Assembly (NCBI GenBank): GCA_019914945.1
Contig: CM034101.1
Span: forward strand, 16,379,188-16,443,187
Direction of reading: 5' to 3'
Source of the DNA: Typha latifolia
Taxonomy: Eukaryota > Streptophyta > Magnoliopsida > Poales > Typhaceae
Length of the DNA stretch: 64,000 bases
The position numbers and the translations under genes are program-made. Within the stretch, counting starts at the first letter, position 1. Each line of letters begins with the position of its first letter. Of this stretch, positions 22,786 through 35,959 are shown one piece after another. The notes under the pieces are model-generated. The model worked only from the letters and a program-made list of their open reading frames with translations, was not told the DNA's origin and searched no databases.

Positions 22786-23359
22786 ATGGATAGAGTTGAT
22801 GAGAACAATCGAGTTATGGCAAAAAACACCAGTTTCAGAGGTAATCTTTGTTGTTTCTCTTGTTTGATCACTCCAAGAATTTGATCTTGGTGTGTGATAC
22901 CTCGTCTAATATATCCTAACTCTCTCTCTCTCTCTCTCTTACAGCGGAGATGGGGAATCGCAGAGCTTTGAGGGATATAAGGAATTTGGCAGGCGTTCCT
23001 CCCTATCCTTGTGCGGTGAATAAGAGACCATTAACCGAGTAATCTATTTGATCTTTTAATTTTATCTATAAAACGAATAAGAACTTGTGTATCATAAGAT
23101 AGTTCCTACTCCTAATTCTTGGATCTTTATTCATTTCCAGAAAGAATAGTATTGGTGAGCATAAACCAGCCATAACCCGCCGCCCTATGACAAGGTTCGG
23201 AGAAACAATTTTTATTGTTCCTATTTCTTGTTAGGTTCTGTCTGGTTAAAGTATTTGCTGATGAATTGGTTTTAGGAAATTTGCTGCTTCCTTAGCAAGC
23301 AAACCACAATCTTGTCATCAGGTAATTCCCCAAAGATAGATTGCAAAAAAAATTAAAAA

Positions 23360-23390
<31 letters not shown>

Positions 23391-26086
23391 TATCATCTAT
23401 TTTGCTTTCGAGGAACATTTTGATGTTGTACAATATTTTGGCATAGGAAACTAATTTGAAGAATGAGCAATCGGAGCTCGGCCGGAGTAGGAAACCACCT
23501 ATTCCATCTGTTTCGAGTTCATGCAGTTTGAGTAGTTCTAGTGCCATTGTTATGGATGATGATTTACCATTGCCTATGGTTGAGGAAATTGAAGAAATGG
23601 TAGGTGTTATGCTATTATTTTCCACTCTTTTTTGTAAAATTTTGGGTCTTGCCAAGGTTTTCAGTTTCTGAAATGAGTATATACTTCATGGATGCATCAC
23701 TTCACTTGTATTCTATATTATAGGATCACTCTGAGTTCAAGGAGGTTGAAATGGAGGATGTTATTATGGAGTCTACTCTGGATATTGACAGATCTGATTC
23801 TAATAATCCACTTGCAGTTGTTGACTATGTTGAAGAGATATACAGATTTTACAGACAAACTGAGGTGGATTTTCCAATCTTGATTCTACCATTACTTTTT
23901 TCTTCAGTCTACCTTAATTACTCTGATCAATTTGTTCCAGATATTTCTTTAAACACAATAAATTTGTGTAATTAGTCTGATTGGCTTTTCATAAACAGCA
24001 ATAAAGAGAAGGCAAAACTGGGGTAAAAAGTCATCTCCCTAGTTTATTATTTCCTAATAGACTAAAACTATGCTAGGTTCTTTGAGAAAGAAATGGATGG
24101 GGAGAAACCACCCCAAATTCAAATAAAATCAAGGAGAAGAAAGAAGGGAAATAGAATAATAAACATCTTGGGTCCAGTAAAGACCCTTCCACAGTTCCAC
24201 TGCAAAAGATAGGTAAGAAAAGCACTTTATAAATTGTCCAACACTAGATAATAAGAGTTTGTACCTAGAAAACTATGGTGTGTCTCCTGTCTATATGTAA
24301 AAGGATAATATAATTTAATTAAAAAGAATAATATTATCTAAATTAAGTCATTAGAAATGTCAGATAAATCAAAGTGGAGATATTCATATTACAGCAGCAT
24401 AAGCTCAACATGACAAGATAAATTTGTCATCACTTATAAAATCGTCTGCTCAGATTCCCCATTTTCTGATCATCCTCTTATATGATTTTGCTTTTACGAA
24501 ACTCAACTAGGATTTCCAACAACTTATGGGCATAAAGAGACACAAAAGAGTTCCTGTATGTACCTGAAATAGACCCGAGGACAAAGATATTTTATTCTTT
24601 GTTGTATTTAAATACATAGGAATCATTCAAAAAGATTCCTTCAACTCAATGTAGACTCGACCCGAGCACTCATAGAAAAAAGGAAAGATATATGAACAAC
24701 TTATACTTGATAAGAAAACAGAAGAACTGTTTCTGATCTGCTTGATGGACAAAATGCCTAACTATGCAATTTACGTTCATTAGCAAGGTGATCGGAGTCG
24801 AGTTAAAGTAATTGACCGTATGCAGGTTACTGGCTGTGTCCACCCTGACTACATGTCCAACCAGTTTGACATCAATGAAAAGATGCGAGCTATTCTCATT
24901 GACTGGCTCATAGAGGTACTTGCTAACAATTGTTCATATTTCAAAAGCAAAAATTTCTTCTTTTCTCATCATTCGATTCAAAAACTTATGGATGAGAAAT
25001 TCCTGTGTTTCTTCCGCAGGTGCATTATAAATTTGAGCTAATGGATGAGACTCTATTTCTCACTGTGAATATCATAGACAGATTCTTAGCAAAGCAGACG
25101 GTTGTAAGGAAGAAGCTCCAGTTGGTGGGAATTACAGCCATGCTTCTCGCTTGCAAGTATGAGGAAGTATCTGTCCCAGTTGTTGAGGATCTAATCCTAA
25201 TTTCCGACAGAGCTTACACGAGACAAGAAGTTCTTGAAATGGTAATGACTATGAAAGAAGTGCATTAAACCACTGTTTTATGCTTAAAGACTAACTTCAC
25301 TGCTTTGTTATTCTGGCTCATTACTGTTAATCAGTTGCTGGATGAGTAGGACAGGTAGAAAATAATAGGAAGCCACCACCAATGAATATTAACCGTGGAT
25401 TTATGACAAATTATCTTGTGGTCTATGTCATCTACTTTACCTGATTTACTTGAGCAGGAAAGATTGATCGTCAACACCTTGCAATTCAACATGTCTGTGC
25501 CAACTCCTTATGTTTTTATGAGAAGGTTTCTTAAGGCGGCTCAGTCCGATAGACAGGTATACAACACTCTGGTTAAAGGTTGTTGGTGGAAGAAATTAAA
25601 TTTTCTATGAAACAGCAATTTCATATGTATCTCTTGTTTATGATATGAGAATAGATGGAGCTCCTTTCATTTTTCATCATCGAGCTTTGTCTGGTTGAGT
25701 ACCAAATGCTTAAGTTCTATCCTTCACTGCTCGCTGCTGCTGCTATCTACACTGCTCAGTGTTCTCTCAAAGGTTTCAAGAGTTGGACTAAGACTAGTGA
25801 GCTATATACTAGCTATTCAGAGGAGCAGCTTCTGTTGAGTTCTTTATGATCTTTATGCCCATTAGTACTACAAACTGTAACAACTTTGAAACTCATAATC
25901 TCTTTTGTTCCCTTTCTTGGCTCTTCTCTCTTTTGTAGTGAGTGCTCTCGCTTGATGGTAGATTTCCACCAGAAGGCTGGAACTGGCAAGCTCACTGGGG
26001 TGCACAGGAAATATAGTACCTTTAAATATGGATGTGCAGCGAAATCTCAACCAGCTCTCTTTGTACTGGAAGCAACAACACTTTAG
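22786..26086 (+). CDS. CYCB2: B2-type mitotic cyclin, 426 aa, 11 exons
   Basis: Regulatory subunit of the mitotic cyclin-dependent kinase. Exons: 22786-22840, 22945-23038, 23141-23194, 23276-23321, 23447-23599, 23724-23864, 24826-24915, 25020-25241, 25458-25556, 25655-25833, 25939-26086; 1281 nt, phases agree. A canonical destruction box RRALRDIRN (RxxLxxIxN) lies at residues 24-32. The cyclin box opens at ~200 with [20 protein letters not shown] is the B-cyclin signature. [17 protein letters not shown] and the C-terminal box [13 protein letters not shown] follow. The protein ends [14 protein letters not shown]. An in-frame ATG lies 14 codons upstream at 22744, but I chose 22786 because MDR...EN followed by MGNRR.LRDI fits known CYCB2 starts; a leader intron may end at 22783. 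Intron 6 is 961 bp; intron 9 is only 98 bp with a weak pyrimidine tract. Confidence 0.95.
23368..23393. repeat. (AT)n microsatellite in cyclin intron 4
   Basis: A poly(A) run followed by about 13 TA units between exons 4 and 5. Simple repeat only. Confidence 0.95.
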
Positions 26087-28605
26087 CACTACCTCGGGTT
26101 AACCAAATACATTTTACTGGAAGCAACAACAACACTCTAACTCAAGGAGTACATATGAGATGGTTCCACAATCATTGGTTGCAACAGAAGTTGCAGAAGT
26201 TGTGATCAGTGCTTTGGTGTGTCTTCTTTTTTTTTTTCTCTCTTAATCTGATATTATGCTTCTCTGATCTTAACTTTGATATTATACCAGTTGATTAACT
26301 TTGTTTTGGAAGTGGCATAATTGGTTTATTTGGATTATAATGTTGAGGTTTTTGTAAAGAAACCATTGCCCAAGTGTGCAAATAATAATTTAAATGGAAA
26401 TTTGCATTTGCATTTGCCTTGTCATCTGTTTGCGGTTTATGTTCTGCATTTTTAATACTTACAAATTGAGCCCTCTATTTTATCAAGTAATGTTAAAAAC
26501 ACTTCAATGTTAACTTAGCTACATAAAAGAATTATCAAACTTCTCTTATTCGATCAAAAATACCATACCCAACCTAAAATACTCTTACCAAAATATTTTA
26601 CCCAAGCAGCTATGAGGCTAGATGAGAAATAATTAATGTTGGAATAGATGGAGCTCCTTTCTTACTTTTGAGATTGAGATTAAGGTTGGGGAGAAGATGA
26701 AACTCATTCTAACCTAGAAGCAAAAAGAAATGAGAACTTATTTTAAAAAATAATAACTTGTAACAGATAAAATATTCTTGTATGATCAAAGTGTGTTAAT
26801 GTTAATATTATTCATAATATTTTTTGCACATATTTAATAAAAAAATTTGATTTATAAATATTATAAATATGTGAAAAGTCAGGTAGGTTAATTCCAGGTA
26901 TTTGAACTTCAGGATGGAATATTTATCGAGGAAGATATGTTAGTTTTTTTTTGAAGAATATTTGTTAGGAAAGATGATTTCATCAATAAGATTTTGCTAA
27001 CATATTAGTCTTCTTTCACTTGTGGAATAAGAGAATAAGTGAACTCTCGCTAAAATAGAAAATAGGGATAAGCTTATGCTTGATTAGAAACATTAAGTCT
27101 ACTTAGAATAGTATAGTAACTAAACAACTACTTAAACATCTTGGGATATACTAATCTATAAATTTTCTCTCTTCTTATTCCATACATTTTGAATAAATTA
27201 ATTTAATATTAATTTGCAATTACTACTCTGCCCCTTGATTAGATAATACCTATTTATTAGTCCCTTCCTCTACAGTTAGATTCTCTTTCTTCTCTCAAAA
27301 AGCAGCCATGAGTGAACAATCCCTCTTCTCCGGTAAGATTTGAGTAAACTCTTTGCATACAGTCACATCTCTCCCATATCTCCAAACAAACAAGAGGATT
27401 ATTCTTTCCAATCAACGAGCATACGACGAGCGAAGCATCAGAGGTTGACATACTCCCACTCGTCTTTTATACTATCCACTAATTTTATTCTATCCCAGCA
27501 ATAGATCTGCTATCGCAACCTCCCAGCAACAAAGTAATATTCGTTTCCGATATGAGCTCATCATCTAAATCGTGCTTATTCTTTCCCCTCTATTTTTCAT
27601 GTACGAGAGCATCATTTTTATGAGATACGTATGCGAACATTTTTTTTCTAGTTCTGCATATTGCTAGGATAGATGCCTACAAAAGTCATCCAACAAGGGC
27701 ATTCTAAAGGTCAATAGAATGCTGAAGTTCTTGGAGAAATATTCTACAAACCACGAGAACGAAGAATTAGTCAACGGTTAACTAAAGATCTGGTGTCTTT
27801 ATGATTTGTCAGTGATGGCAGAAGGAAACAATAATGGCTCTTGATTTAAGTGTGCTCATGTTCTAAACAATCAATATCTACTATCTGAGTAGTGGTTTGG
27901 GTTGAAGAAAGGAAACATTGATGGCCTAGAACAACAGCTAATTAGGATAGCAGGGGAAAAGATTATGTTTGTAAACATATTTAGAAGGACCTATTAGGTG
28001 GAACAGATTTCATCAATGAACCACTTGATCATCTCACTTTTAAGACAGAACATACATTATTACCTCCCAAAGGTTTCATTCTTGCACATTACGACTAAAG
28101 TACAACAAGGGAAATAGTTCATAATCACGTTAACAACATACATGACTGTTTTGATTTTAGCAAGGTGGGCAATAAGTTAGCAAACTTGCAAACGACCACT
28201 GCAAGAATTGCATATAAACTGGAGGTTCTCACATGATGGTGGGGACTGCTCTGAAAACTCTCATCATCTACTAGCAAGCCTACTTGTGTTCCAAGATTTG
28301 GAGACGAACAAGCTCTGAGGAAACACACCACCTGCACATTGGTAAATGATTTTTAACATAAAAAAACAAACTCAATTTCACATTTAGACAGAAGCTGCTT
28401 TTGTTGCTTAACTATTCAAGCCCCAAGATAATAGCAGATATGAAGGCACAGATAGGAAACATAATAAATTCCATTACCACTAGTTACACCCAGATAAAAA
28501 CAGCACTACCAAGAAATTTCCCCTCATGATGCATGATCCAATCAAGTTGACTTTGTGCAGAACAAACTCACCAAGATAATTCTTGTGGCAAAAATCAACC
28601 AAGAA
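26087..28605. other. spacer between convergent CYCB2 and HISN1
   Basis: The two flanking genes end towards each other. The first part should hold the CYCB2 3' UTR, including a diverged copy of the stop-codon region at 26116-26139. The rest is AT-rich. ORFs at 27257-27451 and 28125-28337 (minus) have no family motif. No RNA gene or complete transposon was found. Confidence 0.5.
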
Positions 28606-31600
28606 TCACAACCCGAGTTGTGAGAGAAGTTTCCGCCATCTAGGAGTCTCTTCATCAAAAATATAAGTCATCTTAGATACCAGGACTCCACTACCACCAA
28701 TCTGCAGAGTGGAAATTGCAGTAGGATGAACAAATTAACTTTTGGAATTCCAAGTTTTCATGAAATGAATTATGCATACACATCTCAATGATATTCTATA
28801 GCAATTAGTAGATCAGATTCTTCTGGTTTTTCTGACTGGTAGGACTATAGGAATACAACTTTTTAAGTAGAAATAATGGCCATGTGTTCAAGCAAGTTAG
28901 ACAGAAGTCCGAGCGTAGGAAGTTGACAGGTGGCTGTCTGGGAAGAAATAACAGAATTTAGGCATTACTCATGGGTCCCCACACTAAGATCTTTAAGTAG
29001 AAAGTCACTCAGCATCATGCAACACCTTACAAAGGAACTCAACAGAAGGACTGCATTTGCAAAAGTTCAAGTAGATATCTTACAGATCTCAGTTGCTGAA
29101 TAGACTTGTAAAGTTCCTTATGGGGAACACAAATGTTAATTGCATAGTAGTCCACCATGACCTTGCCATTACGTAAGCAGAAAACGGGACTCACAGTAGG
29201 ACCCTGTTTTCCATGAACCATAAATCATGTCAATGATAATAGTTAATATTCTAGGAGATTCTGTAATCCAAGCTCTCACAGATTCACAAACAGGTTTACA
29301 TGCAACATAACCAGGAACAAGGACCATAATCATTAGGCTGACCACACCCATTAAGCTCAAAACTAAGTGAAATTTTTTAATCAAAAAATGTGCAGCAAAA
29401 GAGTAATTCCAATTTCATACATCAGTCCAAAGCAACTGTAAAAATAATCAAACAGTCATTTTCAAACCATTGACTTAATGAATGATTGGACCTGAATTTT
29501 GCCCACTTATTGGGTGATTGATGCAGCATGAAAAATGATTCATGTAAATATGGGAAACCATAATATGCCTTTGATATAGCATACTTCAACATCTTTTCAC
29601 CTATCAATTCCAGTCGGTGGTCCACTTCGATCCTCAATCGCTAATTAATTCTTCCAAATTACAACCTTGTGTACCAACTACCAAATTGAAGAACTCATTT
29701 GTTATTGCATATTACAGTCAGCTTTATAAACCTAACATGACAACTTGATCCGATGTTTTCACAGAAGGCAAGTGGAGAGAGCACATTAATTTCAAGTGGC
29801 CATAGGTTGAGCCATGGAAATAGCCTCTTTAGTAGTGGGATTGAAGTTTTGTACTTTCTATTCCCCTCAGGCTAAATATTAGTGGGAGCCTGGTGCAGAG
29901 GAGAATGACCTTTCTTGTACTGATTAAGAAACTACAAGAAGGTGTTAAATATTTCAAATGAAAGGATTCATGGTCCAAAAACCAACAATGTTGAAATGTC
30001 ACAAGTTGGAATCAGATTCTAAATTAAGGTATAATACTCCAAATCTTGAGGCCAACATAAGAGTGTAATAGGGCCAGATAAGTCAAAAATCTATCAAGTA
30101 AAATTCTGATTTTATCAAAGGGAAAATACTATGGCAATGGAAATTGTTTACAGTATGTAACAATAACTGAAAATTCTTCCCACCAAGAAAAGCTGATTTT
30201 TATTTATTGTGTAACATCTGATAGCTTACCTGCAAACCAGACAATGATGTTTGACTAAGAACTCTCTCTGCAATTTCCTCTGCACTGTTTCCCCTCATGT
30301 TTGCTGTGACCTTACAGTTTGGAAAAGATAATTCAAAACAACTACTGAACAAACAGGTAACATTTTTGTTGGATGAATTTCAATTTTACCATAATTTCGC
30401 CGGTTGCCCTCAGGTGAGCCTCTAGCCTTTCAAGCATCTCATGAGTAATCTCTAATACACCCTTCCGTGTGTTCAAGGATCTCCTACTAGCAACAAGAAC
30501 AGCCTGCGATATATCAGATAAATTGCAATAAGGTATAAATTTATATGTATAAAGTTGTCCTGGTTCCTAGGGAAAAAAATCCAAATATAATTGCTTTATT
30601 CATTTGGACCCAGAAGCATTCATGATAGTGTTCTTGGTCTATATAAAATTGCTTGTGAGCAGAAAGCATACAGAACTTACTTGGCTTTCTAAAACAATCC
30701 CACCTTCAATTTCTTTCAAGTTATTTTCACGCAAAGTTGTTCCACTGCTCACCAGATCAAGGATAGCATCAGCAGTGCCCATCTGAAGTGCCAGAAAACA
30801 TCATAGGCAAAGTTAGAGCTCATGGTTTTATTGTAAGAGAACAATATCATGCCCAACTAAGGAAAACATTTATGAATCTATAACTTTTCTCCTCGCCTTG
30901 GGGATAAAAAGTTCACTGATGATGTAGCTACTTCCATCGAGTATTAAACTAGAAAAAGCTTCAGACGGTGACAAACACATAGTGATGCACTCCAAATAGT
31001 GTGATGATCAATTTTTATTTTATTTTGAGGGAAAGCCCCTAGGCATGATCAACTTGGACTAAGCAAGTAATTAAATTGCAAATGAGCAAAATATTCCATT
31101 TTGCCATCTCCATTGAAGATCTAACAATCAATTTCAGTTTAACTGTTGGAATGATTAAATCCCAAGAATACCCAATGCAGTTGATCCAAGGTATAATTAA
31201 GCAAGTCAAATTTCAAAGAGTGTAAGTTGCTCATGTTTGTTCCTTGTGAAGAACAGCAACTAATGAATCGACTGGAGCAGATGGACCAATGCACAGCACC
31301 CTTAGAAGCCAATGCATCAATATTCTCCTACCTAAATGTAGGGAAAAGAAGAAGGAAGCCATTAAAAAAAAATTCACGAAAACAAAATGAAAGCATAACA
31401 GACATTTACAAATTACTACATTATTTTCTAGCCCCTACATACATTAAGGGTACCAGATAATAATAATAACAGTGAAAAACTAATGTAGGAATTTATCAAC
31501 ATTGGTTTTAAAAGTTCAAAAGGCTGAGCTCTCTGAAATCAAAGATCAACATGTATGCCCTTAGAAGGGTAATGATGAGAAAGATTCCCAATACTAGAGG

Positions 31601-33731
31601 ACCAAAAGCCTCAGGGTAGAGCGAAAGATTAATAGGAAAGATCAGACTAACAAAACAGTATCTCAAGAGAAAGGGAAGACAAAATAACAGAAGAAACACG
31701 AAAAAAGGAGAGATATTGTGACATTGTGTTGACTCTGGAAAATGTCATTTGATATTCTAGACTAATACCTCCAGAAATGTTTAGGCCAGTCCTGATGCAC
31801 AGACATTCAACAATTTTAGTTGGCTGGAATAATTTTTTAAGGAAACTATTCTGTACATAGTAAAGAAAAATTGCAAATAATTAAGCAATTGATCCCGAAA
31901 TCCAACACATATCAAATTCTTCCAAGCAGCCAATTGTCATGCCTGAAGAAATATGGATTACTATCCTCTTAGAGGACAAGGAAATGCAGACTGAAACAGT
32001 ATGTCATAGAGCTAGTGATAATGCTAAGTTGCTGACATTACTAGGGATACAAGCATCAAAGTGAAGAAGTATAAGGATTAATACTATTAGCAAATATACG
32101 AGTATATAACGGAAAAAAATCTCAATAACAAAAATATGTGAACAAATTGTGGAAGATATTATCACCGCAGGATAAGACTCAAGTGCTCCATCAGCAGTCG
32201 AAAAAGTGACATGCTTCAGACCCTTTTCTTTCAAAATTTTGGTGCCTAGCTGTGTCAAAAAATTAAAATTATCCAATATTTAAGAACCCAAGTCAAATAA
32301 TAACAGCTTTGAAACAAATATGGGCAGTGAACTTACGTATGAGAATCCAGTAACAATCCGTAATGGCCGTTCCTTTGTCCATTTAGCCATTCGTGCTAAT
32401 TCATCTAGGGAATTTATGTTTTCAAATATGCCTTCTTTAGGAATCTGTATAGTTAAACATAGCATCTCTTAGATGTACAGACACACCTTTCTGGATTTAG
32501 AAGCAAGTCAAAATGTTAACTCCAAATGACTGCATTAAAACAATATAGATACCGCAAGTGACAGACGGCAAGCTCCATACTCAAGGGCATCGTGAACTAT
32601 AACCAAGTCCTCATTTCCCTGTGTTCAAACCTCTTTATCACTATATGCTAGCACATAAAAGTTTAATGACGAAAAGTCTGAAATATATATTCTTAAATCT
32701 AGTTGAGAGACAAAACACAACTCTTGCAGATACATATTAAAACAGCATAATAAATTAGAAAAAAAATGGAAAACTGTAATCAGTTTGCTAATTTCTACCC
32801 ATCATCAAAACTCGTGGTAAAAAAACAGCACAAATAGAACCTTATACAACAGGTTCTGCAATGACCAGACTAAGGATAAAAGGTTCTACTTGTAACCTTA
32901 ACCTCCTGAACCTCCGTAATCACCAAGAGTATCAACTTGTATAACATGAACTTGTAGATGCATACCTGTCCATGCTCACTGACTGTGTCAAGACCCACAA
33001 TACCAAGGTCAAGATCCCCCGATTGCAGTTTACGAACTATATCTTTAGGTCGCTGAAACCAAACCTCCAAATTCGGGAGCTGCATGTGAGCACATCTATA
33101 AGATATGATATTTAGAACATGGTGTTTCTTAGAATTGAGAGCCAGGTTTACAGAGATACGCATTATAAGATACGAAGAGAAAGATGGACGGCAAACGTTA
33201 CACAGAGATCCATGAATTACTATATGATCCACTCGGACAGACCAACACATGCCTCAAATTACGCAAATCTAACCCCTCGATGAAAAGATTCCGTTATCCC
33301 AAAAAATCTGATTGACTCAATAGAAAAGGAAATCACCTGTGGGATGTCGGCGGTGTACTGCCGGGGATTCACTTTCCTAACAGACAGCTGGCAGCTCTGA
33401 TTCCAAATCACCGGAGACAAACATCAGGTAAGGCGAGCCAAATCGAATGCGAGAGAGATGGGAGAGAGGGGGAAAGAACCTTGAGGAGATTGAGGGTTTC
33501 TTCAGACATGCGACCCTTGCTCGGGAGCCCGAGGCGGACGACGGTGCGCTCCACCGACGCCGGGGCCGGCGGCGCCTCGTCGGCGACGAGCACGACGGCT
33601 GAGTAGGGGGAGGCAATCGAGCTGCATGTGATGAGATAACGAGACGGCCTCGAGAAGGAGGGCCCGGCGGTGGAGAAGGATAAGGAGGGAGAGGAGAGGC
33701 GGAAGGAGGAGAGATTTAAAGAGGCGGCCAT
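28606..33731 (-). CDS. HISN1: ATP phosphoribosyltransferase, plastid, 398 aa, 11 exons
   Basis: First enzyme of histidine synthesis: joins ATP and PRPP to form phosphoribosyl-ATP. Minus exons: 33731-33480, 33396-33337, 33079-32966, 32618-32553, 32444-32337, 32249-32166, 30782-30681, 30503-30390, 30310-30230, 29203-29084, 28701-28606; 1197 nt, phases agree. Residues 1-~58 are Ser-rich with few acids, a typical plastid transit peptide. The core begins [15 protein letters not shown] and includes [11 protein letters not shown] and [12 protein letters not shown]. Residues 224-245 (E...[17 protein letters not shown]) fit the HisG family signature E-x5-G-x-[SAG]-x2-[IV]-x-D-[LIV]-x2-[ST]-G-x-T-[LM]. 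The C-terminal ~80 residues, ending [17 protein letters not shown], form the long-form regulatory domain through which histidine inhibits. Length equals the usual plant enzyme. Intron 6 is 1.4 kb. Confidence 0.96.
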
Positions 33732-33951
33732 CTCTTGCTTTTGCTATTTTACCTGCCAAAGAAGAGAGTACTAAAAAGTAGGTTAAGCAGCTCTGCTCTC
33801 TTTCGTTTTGCCGCGTAGTTGGTGATTGCTGCAGCCAAAAAACGAGGCGCTGTGAAGCCGTCGGCGCCCAGATCCATGGAAAATGTGGAATAATTCGTCT
33901 CTCTCACTCCTTAGTTGTCACGTGCGCCGCATGTGACCTCGGGCTAATGTT

Positions 33952-33980
33952 GGCCCGGCCCGGCCCAACCCAGCCCAAAT
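33952..33980 (-). promoter_or_regulatory. GGCCC / TGGGC cluster upstream of HISN1
   Basis: The plus strand reads GGCCCGGCCCGGCCCAACCC and then AGCCCAAAT, so the minus strand carries several TGGGC(C/T) site-II-like elements about 220-250 bp upstream of the HISN1 ATG. Such elements are typical of housekeeping and growth genes. Function is inferred. Confidence 0.5.
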
Positions 33981-33989
33981 TATTAATTT

Positions 33990-35566
33990 TTTTTATCAGT
34001 CACGAGCCCAAAGACTATATATGAGCCGGACAAAGAGCAAACCCTCTTTAGATACAGAGATATTTAGATTCTATCGAGCTTTTTAGCTGTCTAGTCTAGA
34101 TTTCAAGTCACATGTGTTGTCGAACAAGTGTTCTGAACCAAATACCCATCGATATTTGCTCCGAACTGTTGCACTGCTGAGCTATTCCTCCAAACTAATC
34201 GCACTACCGAGTCATCAACTGAATCGAGCCAAACCACTAAAACACCAAATAATTTTTTCATAATATTATTTGAGATTAGAGTTGAACTCATGTCCTCCTA
34301 CCAACTCTACTAGAGTTGAGTGTAGCCCAAGTTATTTTACTAATACCTTGTTAATATTCTATGGATGATCCCATATTTGATAATATAGCCTCTTTCCTTC
34401 CTTTATTTTTTATTTTATTTTATATTAGCCTGTTAAAAAATACACATTCTATATATATATATATATACGAAGAGCGTTTTGTAGCTTTCTATAAGTAGGA
34501 ATGAACAATCCCGCATTTGCTGCTAAATCCACTCGATGTGATTAGCCTCGCACTGTTTGGGACAGACGTGACGAATCTAATTGTTGAATGGATGTCGGCA
34601 CTTTATCCTGCCTAGGCCCAACTACGATTTGGCCTTTTCCTCTAATGCCTGGTCCACTTGGTAATTCTTAATTACAATCAAATTGCTAATCCAAAGTTTT
34701 CATTACGAATTTTACTCAGTTTGACTGCACTATTCACTTCCAAACCCATCTGGGGTTTCTTTGTAGATCTAAACGAAAAAAACCCAACCTAAAAAATATA
34801 ATATATAATTCAATCTTCCCTTATTTTCCTTGTCATCAAAAGTTTGTGTTCAAATTTTAATTAATTAGTGGATGTTAAGATGCTGCGTATGCCATTATCT
34901 TGTCACTTAGGAAGATTATGTGTATGATATCTATAAATTAAAAGTTAATCTTTATGTATATGTAACTAAATGTTTCTTCGACATTCTGAAGAGTGTTACA
35001 CAAAATTTCCAGATGCACTTACTGTATTTGATAATATATTAGTATTAGCGATAACAATCTTATTTCAAAGAGTTCTAAAAAAATCAGATCGTTAATATAT
35101 ATAAAAAAATTAAATAAACTTATAGATTACAAAATATAAAATTATCTATAGTTGAGTTTAATGTTGGACATTATTTCTTTCAAATTAATTCACCTCCACC
35201 GATTGCTTTTAAAACGGTGGACGTTGGCCTCCCAAGATACAACGACTGTCTTACACTCGAAAGGAATCAGCTATTCGAATACCTTGTCGAACTTAAACAG
35301 TGCTGTTAATTGGTTGAATATGAAATAGTGCATCTCTTCACAATATAACTGTTAATTGGAATGTTAATATAGTTATTTATTTATATTTATTAACTTTAAT
35401 AATAATTCTTAGGAATAATCTATTAATATCAATCATAATAATATTTCTGAAGGAGCACATTATGTAAAAATTATGAAAAAATATGTGTCATTGTTGAACA
35501 GAATTAATTGGCATAAACAAAAGTTTAAGAGAACATTATGAATGGGAGAGATGAAAGGGTCATATC
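33990..35566. other. spacer between divergent HISN1 and the serine acetyltransferase gene
   Basis: AT-rich sequence with an (AT)n microsatellite at 34449-34468 and no gene I can support. An ORF at 34103-34291 (minus) has no recognisable motif. The two flanking genes are transcribed away from each other, so this stretch should contain the distal promoters of both. Confidence 0.5.
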
Positions 35567-35648
35567 TATAAAAAGCTTTTTGGCTTTTTGCATGAGATCC
35601 CAGCCAACCACGGATGCGACCTATCAATTGATGATTTCTTTCTATTGA
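35567..35648 (+). promoter_or_regulatory. core promoter and coupled upstream ORFs of the serine acetyltransferase gene
   Basis: CTATAAAAAG at 35566-35575 is a good TATA box, giving a start near 35600. Just after it are two tiny ORFs: ATGCGACCTATCAATTGA at 35614-35631 and ATGATTTCTTTCTATTGA at 35631-35648. They share the A of TGATG. No other ATG occurs until the main start at 35960. A telo-box-like AAACCCTAACC lies at about 35899-35909. Transcription start is predicted, not shown. Confidence 0.5.
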
Positions 35649-35959
35649 GTAGTCAACAAGAGTCCACTACTCGGACGGCCGTCGGACCCATCGGGACTCG
35701 GGAGGGATAGAATCGTAGTTATCTCTATCTTCGGGGGCTCTATTGTAAGAGTAGGCGTTTTCAGTTTCCCGCAGCCGCTCTTTTTTATTGTCAGTTGTCC
35801 CGAGGGCTGAGCCGCGAGGAGAGGCGACGATTCGACCTCGTCAGTGCCCTTCTCCTCCGCCTCTCCTTTCAATCCCTAGGATTTAGGAAGAGGAAAGGAA
35901 ACCCTAACCTTAATTTCGAATTCTTTTTCTCGTTACCCGGTGGGAGATTTGTTGTTTGT

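Noticed and set aside
24001..24800. Possible extra exon in the 961-bp cyclin intron 6
   Set aside because: Exon 6 (ending FYRQTE) joins exon 7 ([10 protein letters not shown]) directly in phase as expected for B2 cyclins, so nothing is missing.
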